DNA of 11,867 nucleotides from Nitrososphaerota archaeon (GCA_022565935.1 JADFJY010000032.1:1-11867); one strand, 5' to 3'; positions 1 through 7,188 are shown, counted from the first letter of the stretch. Notes: generated from the letters alone by a model not told the origin. Numbers and translations: made by a program.

Positions 1-676
1 AGATAGTTTCAGGACGAAGTGTTGCAGTTGGAATAATGTAATCATCAAACTTGAATTTAATTAAAATATATTCAGTAAAGCTTGGTTCTACATCACCCAT
101 TGTATCGTGTTGTGATACGGGATTCTGATCACGTGGACACCATCCAACAGGATGATTCCCTTGAATGATCAAGTTTTTTTCTTTCAAAATATTAATCTGC
201 CATTCGATAAATTTCTGATAACCTGGAACTATAGTAGTGAATTCTCTTCTCCAGTCAATAGAATAACCCATCTCAATCATTCCTGATTTTATCTCTTCAT
301 GAAAATAGTCTGCAATCTTTATTGGTTCAACAAATGTCTTGATGTCTTCTTCTGGAACATGATAGATGTTTCGAAGACCATCAATTATCTCCTTATCATT
401 AGACTCTACTCTTCTTGCCATGCCAAGTATTGGTGTTCCAGTGTAATGGAAACCCATTGGAAACAAGACATTGTATCCTTTCATTCGATAAAATCTTGCA
501 TGAATATCAGCTATGGTGTAAGTTCGTCCATGTCCAATGTGTTGAGGTGAGTTGGGATACGGATATGCTACTGTAATGAATTTTTTTGGTTTCTCGTTTG
601 GATTTGTCTCAAAGTCTCGAGTTTCATTCCATTTTTCTCTCCACTTTGATTCTATACTTTTCCAGTTAATTTCCAT
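1..676 (-). CDS. leuS: Leucyl-tRNA synthetase, N-terminal part (runs off the left edge)
   Basis: Charges tRNA-Leu with leucine in the cytoplasm (class I synthetase, archaeal/eukaryotic LeuRS type). The first 225 codons are present, read from an ATG at 676. The protein begins MEINWKSIESKWREKW, which is the usual LeuRS opening. The class I HIGH signature is at residues 46-49, within PNSPQHIGHGRTY. The segment NHPVGWCPRDQNPVSQHD, about residues 180-197, matches the connective-peptide entrance. The last residues in view, TLRPETI, are the start of the editing domain. The KMSKS loop, anticodon-binding domain and C-terminus lie outside the window. The start is 4 nt after the alaS stop on the same strand, so the two synthetase genes are probably co-transcribed. 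Family assignment is secure; only the operon is inferred. Confidence 0.96.
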   Translation of the reverse strand, partial: MEINWKSIESKWREKWNETRDFETNPNEKPKKFITVAYPYPNSPQHIGHGRTYTIADIHARFYRMKGYNVLFPMGFHYTGTPILGMARRVESNDKEIIDGLRNIYHVPEEDIKTFVEPIKIADYFHEEIKSGMIEMGYSIDWRREFTTIVPGYQKFIEWQINILKEKNLIIQGNHPVGWCPRDQNPVSQHDTMGDVEPSFTEYILIKFKFDDYIIPTATLRPETI

Positions 677-680
677 AATA

Positions 681-3374
681 TCATCCTAAAATCATTGATT
701 TTGCTTTGGCTATTGCTTCGTCTTTTTTAGATGTGTCTTTTCCTCCTCCTTGAGCAAATTTGGCGTCTCCACCACCTGCTCCACCAAGGATTTCAGCCAC
801 GGATTTGGCAATTTCTCCGGCATTTTTGCTCTTTGAGGCCTCATCTCCACAATATGCCATTATTCGAATAGTTGGACCTGATTCAAAGATTCCAACATAA
901 ACTGAATTTGGATTATTTTTGACTAGCTTTTTGCCAAAGTTTGTGTGAAAGAATTCATCATATTGTGTACTAGCTGTAAAACATATCTTCATAGAATTTT
1001 GTATAGTCATTTCAATTTCATCAATTGTTGTTGTATCATTTAGAGATGCAACTTGTTCTAATAGTATGGGAATTTTTTCTCTAGCTTTTTCTTTTCCTTC
1101 TTCTCTTTGTTTGTCAATGATCTCTTTTTGAGCTGATTCTTTAGCTTGCTCTGTTTGTTTTACTTTTTGTTCTTCAACATATTGTTTAGCAGTAGGTCCT
1201 GAAACAAATTCTATTCTAACCACACCATCTTGAATTCTTTTTGTTCTAGTAATTTTAATTAATTCAATCTCTTTTGTTTTTTTGACATGAGTTCCACCAC
1301 AAGCTTCAACATCAAAGTCCTCAATTGATACAATTCTAACTGATTTGACAGGAACTACTCCTCCTTGGTAAATTTTGAATCCATATTTCTGCTCTGCAGT
1401 TCCTCTATCATAGTTCTCAATGGTTACTGACATGTCTTTTGCAACTATGTCATTTGCAGTCCTTTCAATGTCTGCTACTTCTTTCTCAGTTAGTGATGAA
1501 TGATGTGTGATGTCTAGTCTTGCATGATCATCATCTTTGAATGCAGAGTGTTGCCAAACCCATGAGCCCAACACTCCTCTAGCTGATGAATTTAGAATGT
1601 GTGTACTGGTATGGTTCTTTGTAATGTTGGAACGACGTGTAACATCTACCATACATGATACTGTCTCTCCTTCTTTTGGAATTTTACCATCAAGCTTGTG
1701 CAAAATTACACCGCCATGTTTATTCACATCAACTACTTTAGAGCCTGATATACTACCATAGTCTGGTTCTTGTCCTCCCCCTCTTGCATAAAACGAGGTT
1801 CTATCAAGTACTATCATATCATCAATTACTCGAAGAACTTTGGCATCAAATGACATTGGGTCATCTGCATAAAATAACATCTCAGTTTCTGGAAGATCAT
1901 CAATCGATAGTTGCTCTACAGTCTTTTTCTTGTCTGACTGGTGCAAGTCTGATAGTTTTTCATAAAATGACGAGGGAATTTCAGAAATTGCGTTAATCTC
2001 TTTGAGATATTCTGGAGTAACCCCATCTGATTCATACAAAGTGATTAGTTCATCAACTGTAGGTGCACGTTCTTTCTGACTCATTTTATCAGCAATTTTC
2101 TTCATATGGACTTTGGATTCAACATATCTCTGAGATTCTATCTTTAGAATAATTTTAACGTCTTGTCTCTTTTCATCTAGTTCTGGATAGGTGTCTTTGA
2201 GATAGTCAATATGCATATCTACTAATTCATCAATGTCTAGCTTGAGATTCATTCTATCCATTGTTCCACTAATTCTTCTAATCATCATTCTAAGATTATA
2301 TCCACCACCAACGTTACTTGGTAGAGCACCATCAGCTATTGCAAAGATCAAAGTACGAAGATGATCAACAATCAAATACATTCCTTCAAGTGGAGTAATG
2401 ATTTTCTTCACCTGTTCATCAGTTAGTCCTGTATTCTTTACTGCATGTTTTCTTACATCAATTAAATCATCATATTTCTCAAGATTCTTTGAAATTGCTG
2501 TAAAGTATTTTCTTAACATTTCAGAATCTGATTCAATTCCAATTTTTTGCATGAGATGATTAGTAATTGGACCAAAACAGCAATCATATGCAGTAGGAGT
2601 ACCCATTGTAATCCATGCAAATCTCTCAAGGCCTGCACCCATGTCTATAATTTTCTGGTCAAGCGTAGTGTGCTTGCCTAGTTCTCCCTGAAATTCAGTA
2701 AATACTGCATTTCCAAGCTCCAATCCTTTTACAAAATATTCTAATGATGATCCAAATGAACCTCCACCTTCCCAAACATCTTCAACAAAAACAACTTCCT
2801 CTTTTTTTATTCCAAACTGTTCTGTTAGCAACCTAAAGTCTAAATCAACACATTCATCTTTCCAATATCCATTCTCATTTGGAATACTGTGTTGTCCTAT
2901 CATACAAAAACTAGAAAAGTGTCTGCCAGTTACTCCTACATTTTCTAAATCTTTGAAGCGCAAACAAGTTTGTGGTACTATTAGTGGATTTGCAGGAAAC
3001 TCAAAGACTACTTTTGAGCCCATTACTCTTTGAAAATCAACAATTGATGCAATTGTAAAGTACAAGTCATCACGCCATCTACACACAACAGGATATCTAC
3101 TAACTGAAGTGTGTCCATTTTTTACAAAAAATTCTTCAACTTCTTTCCATGCTTGTGTATAATCAAATCTTTTAGCAGTTGGTGGGTCTCCAATGAATGA
3201 ATACGTATCATCTGCGTCCTCAGGACAAAAATTTCGTTCAGAATCCAAAGTCCAAAAGAACCTGCCACACTTTGAGCAAGCCTTTCTAACAAAACCTTGT
3301 TCATCAAATAATTTGACTTTATAATATCTATCAGAATCTGATGAAAATTCCTTTAGAATTTCTTTTTTATCCAA
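681..3374 (-). CDS. alaS: Alanyl-tRNA synthetase, archaeal type
   Basis: Charges tRNA-Ala and hydrolyses misacylated Ser/Gly-tRNA-Ala. The 897-residue protein is full length for archaeal AlaRS. It opens with the archaeal N-terminal zinc-ribbon-like extension (C33, C36, C50), followed by the class II catalytic core (WRDDLYFTIASIVDFQR about 100-116; motif 3-like GGGYNLRMMIRR 356-367). The editing domain has the zinc motif HTSTH (588-592) and CGGTH (692-696). A C-Ala/DHHA1 domain follows, with a glycine-rich stretch near 864-878. The start is TTG at 3374; an in-frame stop lies eight codons upstream and no in-frame ATG or GTG intervenes. A GGAG motif sits 11 nt before this TTG. An out-of-frame nine-codon ATG ORF (3396-3367) overlaps the start and is described separately. 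leuS follows after 4 nt. Confidence 0.96.
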   Translation of the reverse strand: MDKKEILKEFSSDSDRYYKVKLFDEQGFVRKACSKCGRFFWTLDSERNFCPEDADDTYSFIGDPPTAKRFDYTQAWKEVEEFFVKNGHTSVSRYPVVCRWRDDLYFTIASIVDFQRVMGSKVVFEFPANPLIVPQTCLRFKDLENVGVTGRHFSSFCMIGQHSIPNENGYWKDECVDLDFRLLTEQFGIKKEEVVFVEDVWEGGGSFGSSLEYFVKGLELGNAVFTEFQGELGKHTTLDQKIIDMGAGLERFAWITMGTPTAYDCCFGPITNHLMQKIGIESDSEMLRKYFTAISKNLEKYDDLIDVRKHAVKNTGLTDEQVKKIITPLEGMYLIVDHLRTLIFAIADGALPSNVGGGYNLRMMIRRISGTMDRMNLKLDIDELVDMHIDYLKDTYPELDEKRQDVKIILKIESQRYVESKVHMKKIADKMSQKERAPTVDELITLYESDGVTPEYLKEINAISEIPSSFYEKLSDLHQSDKKKTVEQLSIDDLPETEMLFYADDPMSFDAKVLRVIDDMIVLDRTSFYARGGGQEPDYGSISGSKVVDVNKHGGVILHKLDGKIPKEGETVSCMVDVTRRSNITKNHTSTHILNSSARGVLGSWVWQHSAFKDDDHARLDITHHSSLTEKEVADIERTANDIVAKDMSVTIENYDRGTAEQKYGFKIYQGGVVPVKSVRIVSIEDFDVEACGGTHVKKTKEIELIKITRTKRIQDGVVRIEFVSGPTAKQYVEEQKVKQTEQAKESAQKEIIDKQREEGKEKAREKIPILLEQVASLNDTTTIDEIEMTIQNSMKICFTASTQYDEFFHTNFGKKLVKNNPNSVYVGIFESGPTIRIMAYCGDEASKSKNAGEIAKSVAEILGGAGGGDAKFAQGGGKDTSKKDEAIAKAKSMILG

Positions 3375-3396
3375 CGTTGAGCATGCTCCAATCCAT
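3367..3396 (-). other. Nine-codon mini-ORF overlapping the alaS start
   Basis: This ORF reads MDWSMLNVG and then TAA. It is out of frame with alaS and ends inside the first codons of alaS. Its ATG at 3396 is 29 nt from the centre of the TATA-like box at 3420-3430, the spacing expected for a leaderless start, and it contains the GGAG (3386-3389) that precedes the alaS TTG. A 10-bp perfect palindrome, GAGCATGCTC (3379-3388), overlaps that GGAG. It may be a leader peptide coupled to alaS, or a chance ORF. No translation evidence is available here. Confidence 0.3.
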
Positions 3397-3419
3397 TATT
3401 AAGAATTGTCGATTAATAA

Positions 3420-3430
3420 TAAATTAAATA
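3420..3430. promoter_or_regulatory. Shared TATA-like box between alaS and the 3453 gene
   Basis: TAAATTAAATA reads as TATTTAATTTA on the other strand, so it is nearly symmetrical. Its centre (3425) is 28 nt from the plus-strand ATG at 3453 and 29 nt from the minus-strand ATG at 3396. One TBP site could therefore start transcription both ways. The assignment rests only on composition and spacing. Confidence 0.5.
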
Positions 3431-3452
3431 CACTACATAATGCAGTTAACTC

Positions 3453-3962
3453 ATGTTTGGAAAAAAATCTGTACTAAAAGAAGGAACTCATGTTTTTTCT
3501 ACTAAAAAGAATGGTGATTTTTTTGACTTTATCTTTGGAGTAGTTACAGGTATAGATGGCAAAAAAGTTGGAATCAATGGCGTAATTGTCAATCCTGTTG
3601 GACTCAAGAATAAGGTAGAACAAGGAAAAACAGGAGACCGTTCACGAGATATACTTGAACATCCAACACCTGACAATGTTGTTCTAGCTTTAGTCTATAG
3701 AGTTGAATATGAAAATTATGCTGATGTAATTGATCTTGATAAAGACAAATGTGATATTATTCCTGCAGATGTGTATCAAATGTTGGATGGTTGGATTCGG
3801 GAATCTCTGTCCGAATTTCTAAATAAAGTATTATCTTTACCTCTTGGTTCAGAAAGAGATGAAGCAAAACGGGTTTTGAAAGTAAAAATGGAGTCTTTAA
3901 TTGATAAACACCTGAAAAGAACACTTTATTCTGTTTGTCGAAGTCTTAGAATCTTGAACTAA
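3453..3962 (+). CDS. Conserved-looking hypothetical protein, 169 aa
   Basis: I do not recognise this family. The protein is soluble, with no signal peptide or membrane segment. About the first 60 residues look beta-rich, with alternating charged and hydrophobic stretches (FFDFIFGVVTGIDGKKVGI), and are followed by a polar linker (GKTGDRSRDILEHPTPDN). The C-terminal half looks helical and ends in a basic segment (DKHLKRTLYSVCRSLRILN). The ATG at 3453 is chosen because a TATA-like box lies 28 nt upstream, consistent with a leaderless mRNA. It is divergent from alaS and 65 bp upstream of rpl12 on the same strand. Rpl12 has its own TATA box, so the two are probably separate units. Composition matches the neighbours and nothing suggests transfer. 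It is likely a real lineage-restricted gene, but the function is unknown. Confidence 0.8.
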   Translation: MFGKKSVLKEGTHVFSTKKNGDFFDFIFGVVTGIDGKKVGINGVIVNPVGLKNKVEQGKTGDRSRDILEHPTPDNVVLALVYRVEYENYADVIDLDKDKCDIIPADVYQMLDGWIRESLSEFLNKVLSLPLGSERDEAKRVLKVKMESLIDKHLKRTLYSVCRSLRILN

Positions 3963-3994
3963 ATTTTCAAATTTTAGGCATGATTTCTCCATAG

Positions 3995-4003
3995 TTTTAT
4001 ATT
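3995..4003 (+). promoter_or_regulatory. TATA box of rpl12
   Basis: TTTTATATT is centred 29 nt before the rpl12 ATG. This spacing predicts a transcription start at or within a few bases of the ATG, so the mRNA would be leaderless. Confidence 0.6.
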
Positions 4004-4027
4004 ATGCTCTAAGAAAATCTCGATACA

Positions 4028-4330
4028 ATGGAATATGTTTACGCTGCTTTACTTCTTCACAAGCTAAAAAAGGAAGTCAATGAGGCTAACATCAGTTCAG
4101 TTGTAAAGGCATCTGGTACTGAAGTTAATGAAGCTCAAGTGAAATCACTAGTTGCAGCATTAGCTGATGTAAATATCGATGAGGCAGTCAAAGCCGCACC
4201 TGTAGCAGTTGCAGCAGCCGCACCCGCAGCAGATGCACCAGCCGGTGGTGAAGCAAAGAAAGAGGAAAAGAAAGAAGATCCTAAAAATGAAGAAGCAGCC
4301 ATGGAAGGATTGTCTTCTCTGTTTGGCTAG
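4028..4330 (+). CDS. rpl12: Ribosomal protein L12 / P1 (stalk)
   Basis: Acidic stalk protein of the large subunit. Dimers bind the C-terminal helices of L10/P0 and recruit translational GTPases. The 100 residues are the usual archaeal length. They comprise the N-terminal dimerisation and P0-binding helices (MEYVYAALLLHKLKKEVNEA, up to about residue 58), an Ala/Pro hinge (about 60-75), a charged Glu/Lys stretch, and the conserved C-terminal tail MEGLSSLFG that contacts elongation factors. The gene has its own TATA box and probably a leaderless transcript. In many archaea rpl12 directly follows rpl10; here it is on the opposite strand, separated from rpl10 by a membrane-protein gene. A T-rich terminator-like tract follows it. 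Confidence 0.97.
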   Translation: MEYVYAALLLHKLKKEVNEANISSVVKASGTEVNEAQVKSLVAALADVNIDEAVKAAPVAVAAAAPAADAPAGGEAKKEEKKEDPKNEEAAMEGLSSLFG

Positions 4331-4334
4331 AAAA

Positions 4335-4371
4335 TTTTACTTTTCTCAATTTACTTTTGATATTTATTTTT
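4335..4371 (+). terminator. T-tract terminator after rpl12
   Basis: Just after the rpl12 stop come four runs of T in 37 nt (T4 at 4335, 4341 and 4355, and T5 at 4367), with TTTACTTTT-like units repeated. No stem is apparent. Archaeal RNA polymerase terminates intrinsically on such T-runs, so this probably ends the abundant rpl12 message before the next gene. Confidence 0.55.
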
Positions 4372-4409
4372 ATTAATCTTAATTAGCTATAATATTATCT
4401 TTGAATTGA

Positions 4410-5042
4410 TTGGTAGATTTTTCTTTTCCAGTGGATGGATTCATCAGCATTCTTGATTATTTGGGTACTGCAGCTTTTGCAATTACTGGAGCATCAAAAG
4501 CAATTATACACAAAGCTGATATTTTTGGAATCATTGTTTTAGCAACTGTAGTTGGAGTAGCAGGTGGAATTACTAGAGACGTAATATTTGGTAGGTTTCC
4601 TACGGTATTTTCAGATCCTATCTATGTTGGTATTACTGTAATTGTTGGAATTGCAATGTTTTTTCTCCATTCGTATTTTAAAAAACGAATGAATGTTTGG
4701 TTAGTTTTTGATGCAATAGGATTAGGTGTTTTTTCAATTATAGGAGCCTCAATTGCCTATCAAATAGTAGGATTGGACTTTCTCCCAATTATGTTTGGAG
4801 GGATAATTACTGCAATAGGTGGAGGAATTCTAAGAGATGTTTTTGTCAGAGAGATTCCAATAGTTTTTGTCAAAGAAGTCTATGCTGTTGCAAGCATAAT
4901 TGGTATTGTAATTTTTTACGTAATTCTTTATTATGGAGTAGATATGCAAGTTGCATCAATCATTGGAATCGTTGCAGCAACTGGAATAAGATTACTTGCA
5001 ATGAAGTATAAATGGAATCTTCCTAAAGTTCGTGAAATCTAA
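4410..5042 (+). CDS. UPF0126/TRIC-type membrane protein (possible glycine or ion channel)
   Basis: Integral membrane protein of 210 residues with about seven hydrophobic segments. It has the internal duplication typical of the UPF0126 (PF03458) family: ITGASKAIIHK...VGVAGGITRDVIFGRFP in the first half and IIGASIAYQI...ITAIGGGILRDVFVREIP in the second. The two GG(I/G)xRDV motifs fall near 51-58 and 137-144. The fold is shared with prokaryotic TRIC cation channels, and some members have been linked to glycine transport, so the substrate is not assigned. The start is uncertain. TTG at 4410 directly follows an in-frame stop and has a weak TTAATTAG box 28 nt upstream; GTG at 4431 would shorten the protein by seven residues. 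The stop overlaps the convergent rpl10 stop by 4 nt. Confidence 0.88.
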   Translation: MVDFSFPVDGFISILDYLGTAAFAITGASKAIIHKADIFGIIVLATVVGVAGGITRDVIFGRFPTVFSDPIYVGITVIVGIAMFFLHSYFKKRMNVWLVFDAIGLGVFSIIGASIAYQIVGLDFLPIMFGGIITAIGGGILRDVFVREIPIVFVKEVYAVASIIGIVIFYVILYYGVDMQVASIIGIVAATGIRLLAMKYKWNLPKVREI

Positions 5043-5905
5043 GCTGGTTTGTAATCTTTAGCTTTACTTGCAACTGATTGTGCTTGGCCTTGTGCTTTTT
5101 GTAATATCTGCTCCTTTGTTTCATCAGTCATATAGCCTGATTCTACTGATACAGAACGTGCTGATTGTGATGCAGTACTGAGTATTTGTGAAATATTTTC
5201 TGGTGTGACATATGCTGCTTCAATTGATAATGAAATTGCTTCTTGGTATGCTTGTGCAAATTCTCCTCTAATTTTCTCAACGTCGATTACCATCTCTTCT
5301 TCTGTATACTTTAGTCCGTCTTCTAATGCTGAATAAAGTGAAATTCCTGCCTCTACTGGTTTGATATCTAATTTTCCAAGAATTGCTGCTAATTTTTCAT
5401 TGATAACTTCACCTTTTAAAACAGGAGTACTATCTTTCGCAATCCAAATTGTTCCTTGATCAATTTTAGTTGGAATGCCTGCTTCTTTGAATTCTGTTAG
5501 CATTGGTCCTGGTGCAATTCCTGTATTTTTTGCAGGTATTACAATGTCTATACTTGCAATATCTCCGCCTCTAGCGTTCATCATGATTTTATTTTTTGCT
5601 AAAAGAACATTTAGCTTGAATGGTGACATGTTGGTAAACATGAACATGCATTGTCCTGTAAGTTCTCCAATTATGTCTTTGATTCCTGGTACATCTACTT
5701 TCTCAAGTGCCTTTTTTGCAACTTTGTCTTTGATGCTTACAAATTCTACATCATCTTTGAGAATTTTTCTTAATGGTAATATTTGTGTAGAACGTACTTT
5801 GTTCATTTTGATTATAGCTAGAACTTTGTATTTTTTTGGCAACTCTTGTAATTGCTGATACATTTGAGTTTTTCTTTTAGGATAAGATGTTCTATTCTCA
5901 TGCAT
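5039..5905 (-). CDS. rpl10: Ribosomal protein L10 / P0 (stalk base), tail-less
   Basis: Anchors the L12/P1 dimers to 23S rRNA next to L11. The protein has 288 residues: an N-terminal rRNA-binding domain (SYPKRKTQMYQQLQELPKKY, about 7-26; ARGGD about 111-115), an inserted domain with NTGIAPGPMLTEFKEAGIPTKI (about 127-148), and a helical spine. Two repeated spine segments are visible, Y232-E255 and Y258-A281, each of the pattern YxTxExxxQIL...A...SV, as expected of P1-dimer docking helices. The protein stops soon after, at KDYKPA. It has none of the acidic linker and hydrophobic phenylalanine-containing tail common in archaeal and eukaryotic P0. The start ATG at 5905 overlaps the rpl1 stop by 8 nt, indicating one operon with coupled translation. 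Confidence 0.96.
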   Translation of the reverse strand: MHENRTSYPKRKTQMYQQLQELPKKYKVLAIIKMNKVRSTQILPLRKILKDDVEFVSIKDKVAKKALEKVDVPGIKDIIGELTGQCMFMFTNMSPFKLNVLLAKNKIMMNARGGDIASIDIVIPAKNTGIAPGPMLTEFKEAGIPTKIDQGTIWIAKDSTPVLKGEVINEKLAAILGKLDIKPVEAGISLYSALEDGLKYTEEEMVIDVEKIRGEFAQAYQEAISLSIEAAYVTPENISQILSTASQSARSVSVESGYMTDETKEQILQKAQGQAQSVASKAKDYKPA

Positions 5906-6560
5906 GTTTCTTCTTAACCTCTTGTACTTGTTTTACTGGTTTACCCATTGTGGTCTTTATCATAATTTTTTTGATATTTTTTTCACCGTTTGGTAATTTC
6001 TTTTCAATTGCACTAATAACAGCGTGTGCATTAATTGCTAAATCTGCATCTTCCATAGTTTCATTTCCAATCTTACATGCTATGGATAAAGATGCTCTTG
6101 TTCTAACTTTTACTGATGATCTAAATCTTTGTAAAAATGACTCTATTGGTGCATCAAATGGAACTGGTGTTGGCATTTTTCCTCTAGGACCTAAGAACTG
6201 ACCCAAAGTTTTTCCGACAAGTGGCATTACTTTTGTGTCTGCTAAAAAGAAATCATATTTGTTAATGAATTTTCGAGCCTCTCTCTTGTTAGTTGCAAAT
6301 TTATCTAATTCTTCTGTTCCAATTACTGCATCTGCATTTGCCTTTTTTGCTTTTAGACTCATTTCTCCTGTAGCCATAACACAAACAGTTGCTGGAGAAC
6401 TTGTCTTTGGAAGTTGAACTATTTCGTTTAGGGCAAATCCTTTCTTGACATCAATATCTTTGAAATTAATGATTAACTCAACGGCTTGTGTGAATTTTCT
6501 CTGTTTAGTTTCAGATTTGACTTTTTTAACCACTTCAGTAAGTTGTGCCTCAGTAATCAT
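5898..6560 (-). CDS. rpl1: Ribosomal protein L1
   Basis: Binds 23S rRNA in the mobile L1 stalk near the E site. In other archaea L1 also represses its own mRNA. The 220-residue protein shows the L1 signatures: the central PLVGKTLGQFLGPRGKMPTP loop, the following VPFDA, and an N-terminal segment KQRKFTQAVELIINFKDID. An in-frame ATG three codons upstream (6569, giving MFVMITEAQL) is possible. I chose 6560 because the TATA-like box at 6583-6593 is centred 28 nt upstream of it, matching the other leaderless starts in this window. The 3' end overlaps rpl10 by 8 nt. It is divergent from the Lrp-family gene across a 150-bp spacer containing an inverted repeat. Identity is certain; the start is moderately so. 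Confidence 0.94.
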   Translation of the reverse strand: MITEAQLTEVVKKVKSETKQRKFTQAVELIINFKDIDVKKGFALNEIVQLPKTSSPATVCVMATGEMSLKAKKANADAVIGTEELDKFATNKREARKFINKYDFFLADTKVMPLVGKTLGQFLGPRGKMPTPVPFDAPIESFLQRFRSSVKVRTRASLSIACKIGNETMEDADLAINAHAVISAIEKKLPNGEKNIKKIMIKTTMGKPVKQVQEVKKKHA

Positions 6561-6582
6561 AACGAACATTTTCGAGAAAGCC

Positions 6583-6593
6583 TACTTAAAATC
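6583..6593 (-). promoter_or_regulatory. TATA box of rpl1-rpl10
   Basis: GATTTTAAGTA on the minus strand is centred 28 nt upstream of the ATG at 6560 and only 19 nt from the ATG at 6569. The spacing favours 6560 as the rpl1 start on a leaderless mRNA. Confidence 0.5.
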
Positions 6594-6619
6594 GTTTAGA
6601 GGTTATGATTTTAGATTAT

Positions 6620-6660
6620 TAATTATTTTAAGAAATTACACTTTTTCTATAAAATAATTA
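6620..6660. repeat. 11-bp perfect inverted repeat between rpl1 and lrp
   Basis: The left arm TAATTATTTTA (6620-6630) and right arm TAAAATAATTA (6650-6660) are exact reverse complements with a 19-nt spacer. The centre (6640) lies about midway between the rpl1 TATA box (6588) and the lrp TATA box (about 6697), and the arms lie outside both. It could be an operator read by a dimer or tetramer such as the adjacent Lrp protein. The AT-rich composition raises the chance of coincidence. Confidence 0.5.
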
Positions 6661-6691
6661 CAATTCTAAGGGAAATTCATCCCCAAACCTA

Positions 6692-6701
6692 CATATATTA
6701 A
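6692..6701 (+). promoter_or_regulatory. TATA box of the Lrp-family gene
   Basis: CATATATTAA is centred about 30 nt before the ATG at 6727. This predicts a transcript starting at or a few bases before the ATG. Confidence 0.6.
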
Positions 6702-6726
6702 ATCTCAACCATAATTTTCTAACACA

Positions 6727-7182
6727 ATGCACAGATTTGATGAACTTGATATGAAATTGCTTTATGAATTAACCAAAGATGGATCTATCTCTGTTCCTAT
6801 TTTGTCGAAAAAACTTGGGATCAATGCTTCCGTACTGTATAGTAGAATCAAGAGATTACTAAAGAAAAAACTAATCAAAAAATTTACTGTAGAAATTGAT
6901 GATTCTCTTTTAGGCATTGGTGTAAAAGCTACAGTTGGGATCAATAGAGATCCCAAGCTAAAGGATTTAATTCATAAAAAATTCATGGAAACACCTGAAG
7001 TTGTATCAATCGCTGAAATTACTGGTAGATTCGATATACTGATTCAAGTTTATGCAAAGAACCTTGAAGCACTTCATACAATTGTAATTGAAAAAATTGG
7101 AAAAATAGATGGTATTCAAAATACTGAAACTTTTGTAGAATTACAAAAAACCTACAAAGATCCTGTTTATCTAATTCAATAA
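6727..7182 (+). CDS. Lrp/AsnC-family transcriptional regulator
   Basis: DNA-binding regulator of the feast/famine type. The 151 residues form a winged helix-turn-helix (1 to about 60: DELDMKLLYELTKDGSISVP, then LSKKLGINASVLYSRIKRLL with a C-terminal basic KKKLIKKF) and a RAM ligand-binding/oligomerisation domain (about 65-150: TGRFDILIQVYAKNLEALHT, then KIDGIQNTETFVEL). This is the normal length for the family. The effector is not predictable; GRFD is at the position where amino acids bind in Lrp proteins. It is divergent from rpl1 across a spacer with an 11-bp inverted repeat, which suggests autoregulation and perhaps control of rpl1-rpl10. Its TAA directly abuts the rpl11 TAA on the other strand, with no bases between. 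Confidence 0.94.
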   Translation: MHRFDELDMKLLYELTKDGSISVPILSKKLGINASVLYSRIKRLLKKKLIKKFTVEIDDSLLGIGVKATVGINRDPKLKDLIHKKFMETPEVVSIAEITGRFDILIQVYAKNLEALHTIVIEKIGKIDGIQNTETFVELQKTYKDPVYLIQ

Positions 7183-7188
7183 TTATTG
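7177..7188. other. 12-bp palindrome holding both stop codons of lrp and rpl11
   Basis: CAATAATTATTG is its own reverse complement. On each strand it encodes Gln followed by TAA, so both proteins end in Gln and the two genes meet with zero intergenic bases. There is no loop, so it is not a hairpin terminator of the usual kind. Confidence 0.9.

Noticed and set aside
299..550. Plus-strand ORF of 83 codons
   Set aside because: It is antisense to a clear leuS coding region with the HIGH motif. Its cysteine/tryptophan-rich translation looks non-coding.
3379..3388. GAGCATGCTC as a hairpin hiding the alaS Shine-Dalgarno
   Set aside because: The palindrome has no loop and does not extend outward, so it cannot form a usable RNA stem. 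It could be a protein site, but I have no support for that.
5475..6201. Plus-strand ORFs opposite rpl10 and rpl1 with hydrophobic translations
   Set aside because: Antisense shadows of lysine- and alanine-rich ribosomal proteins; there is no promoter and no family resemblance.
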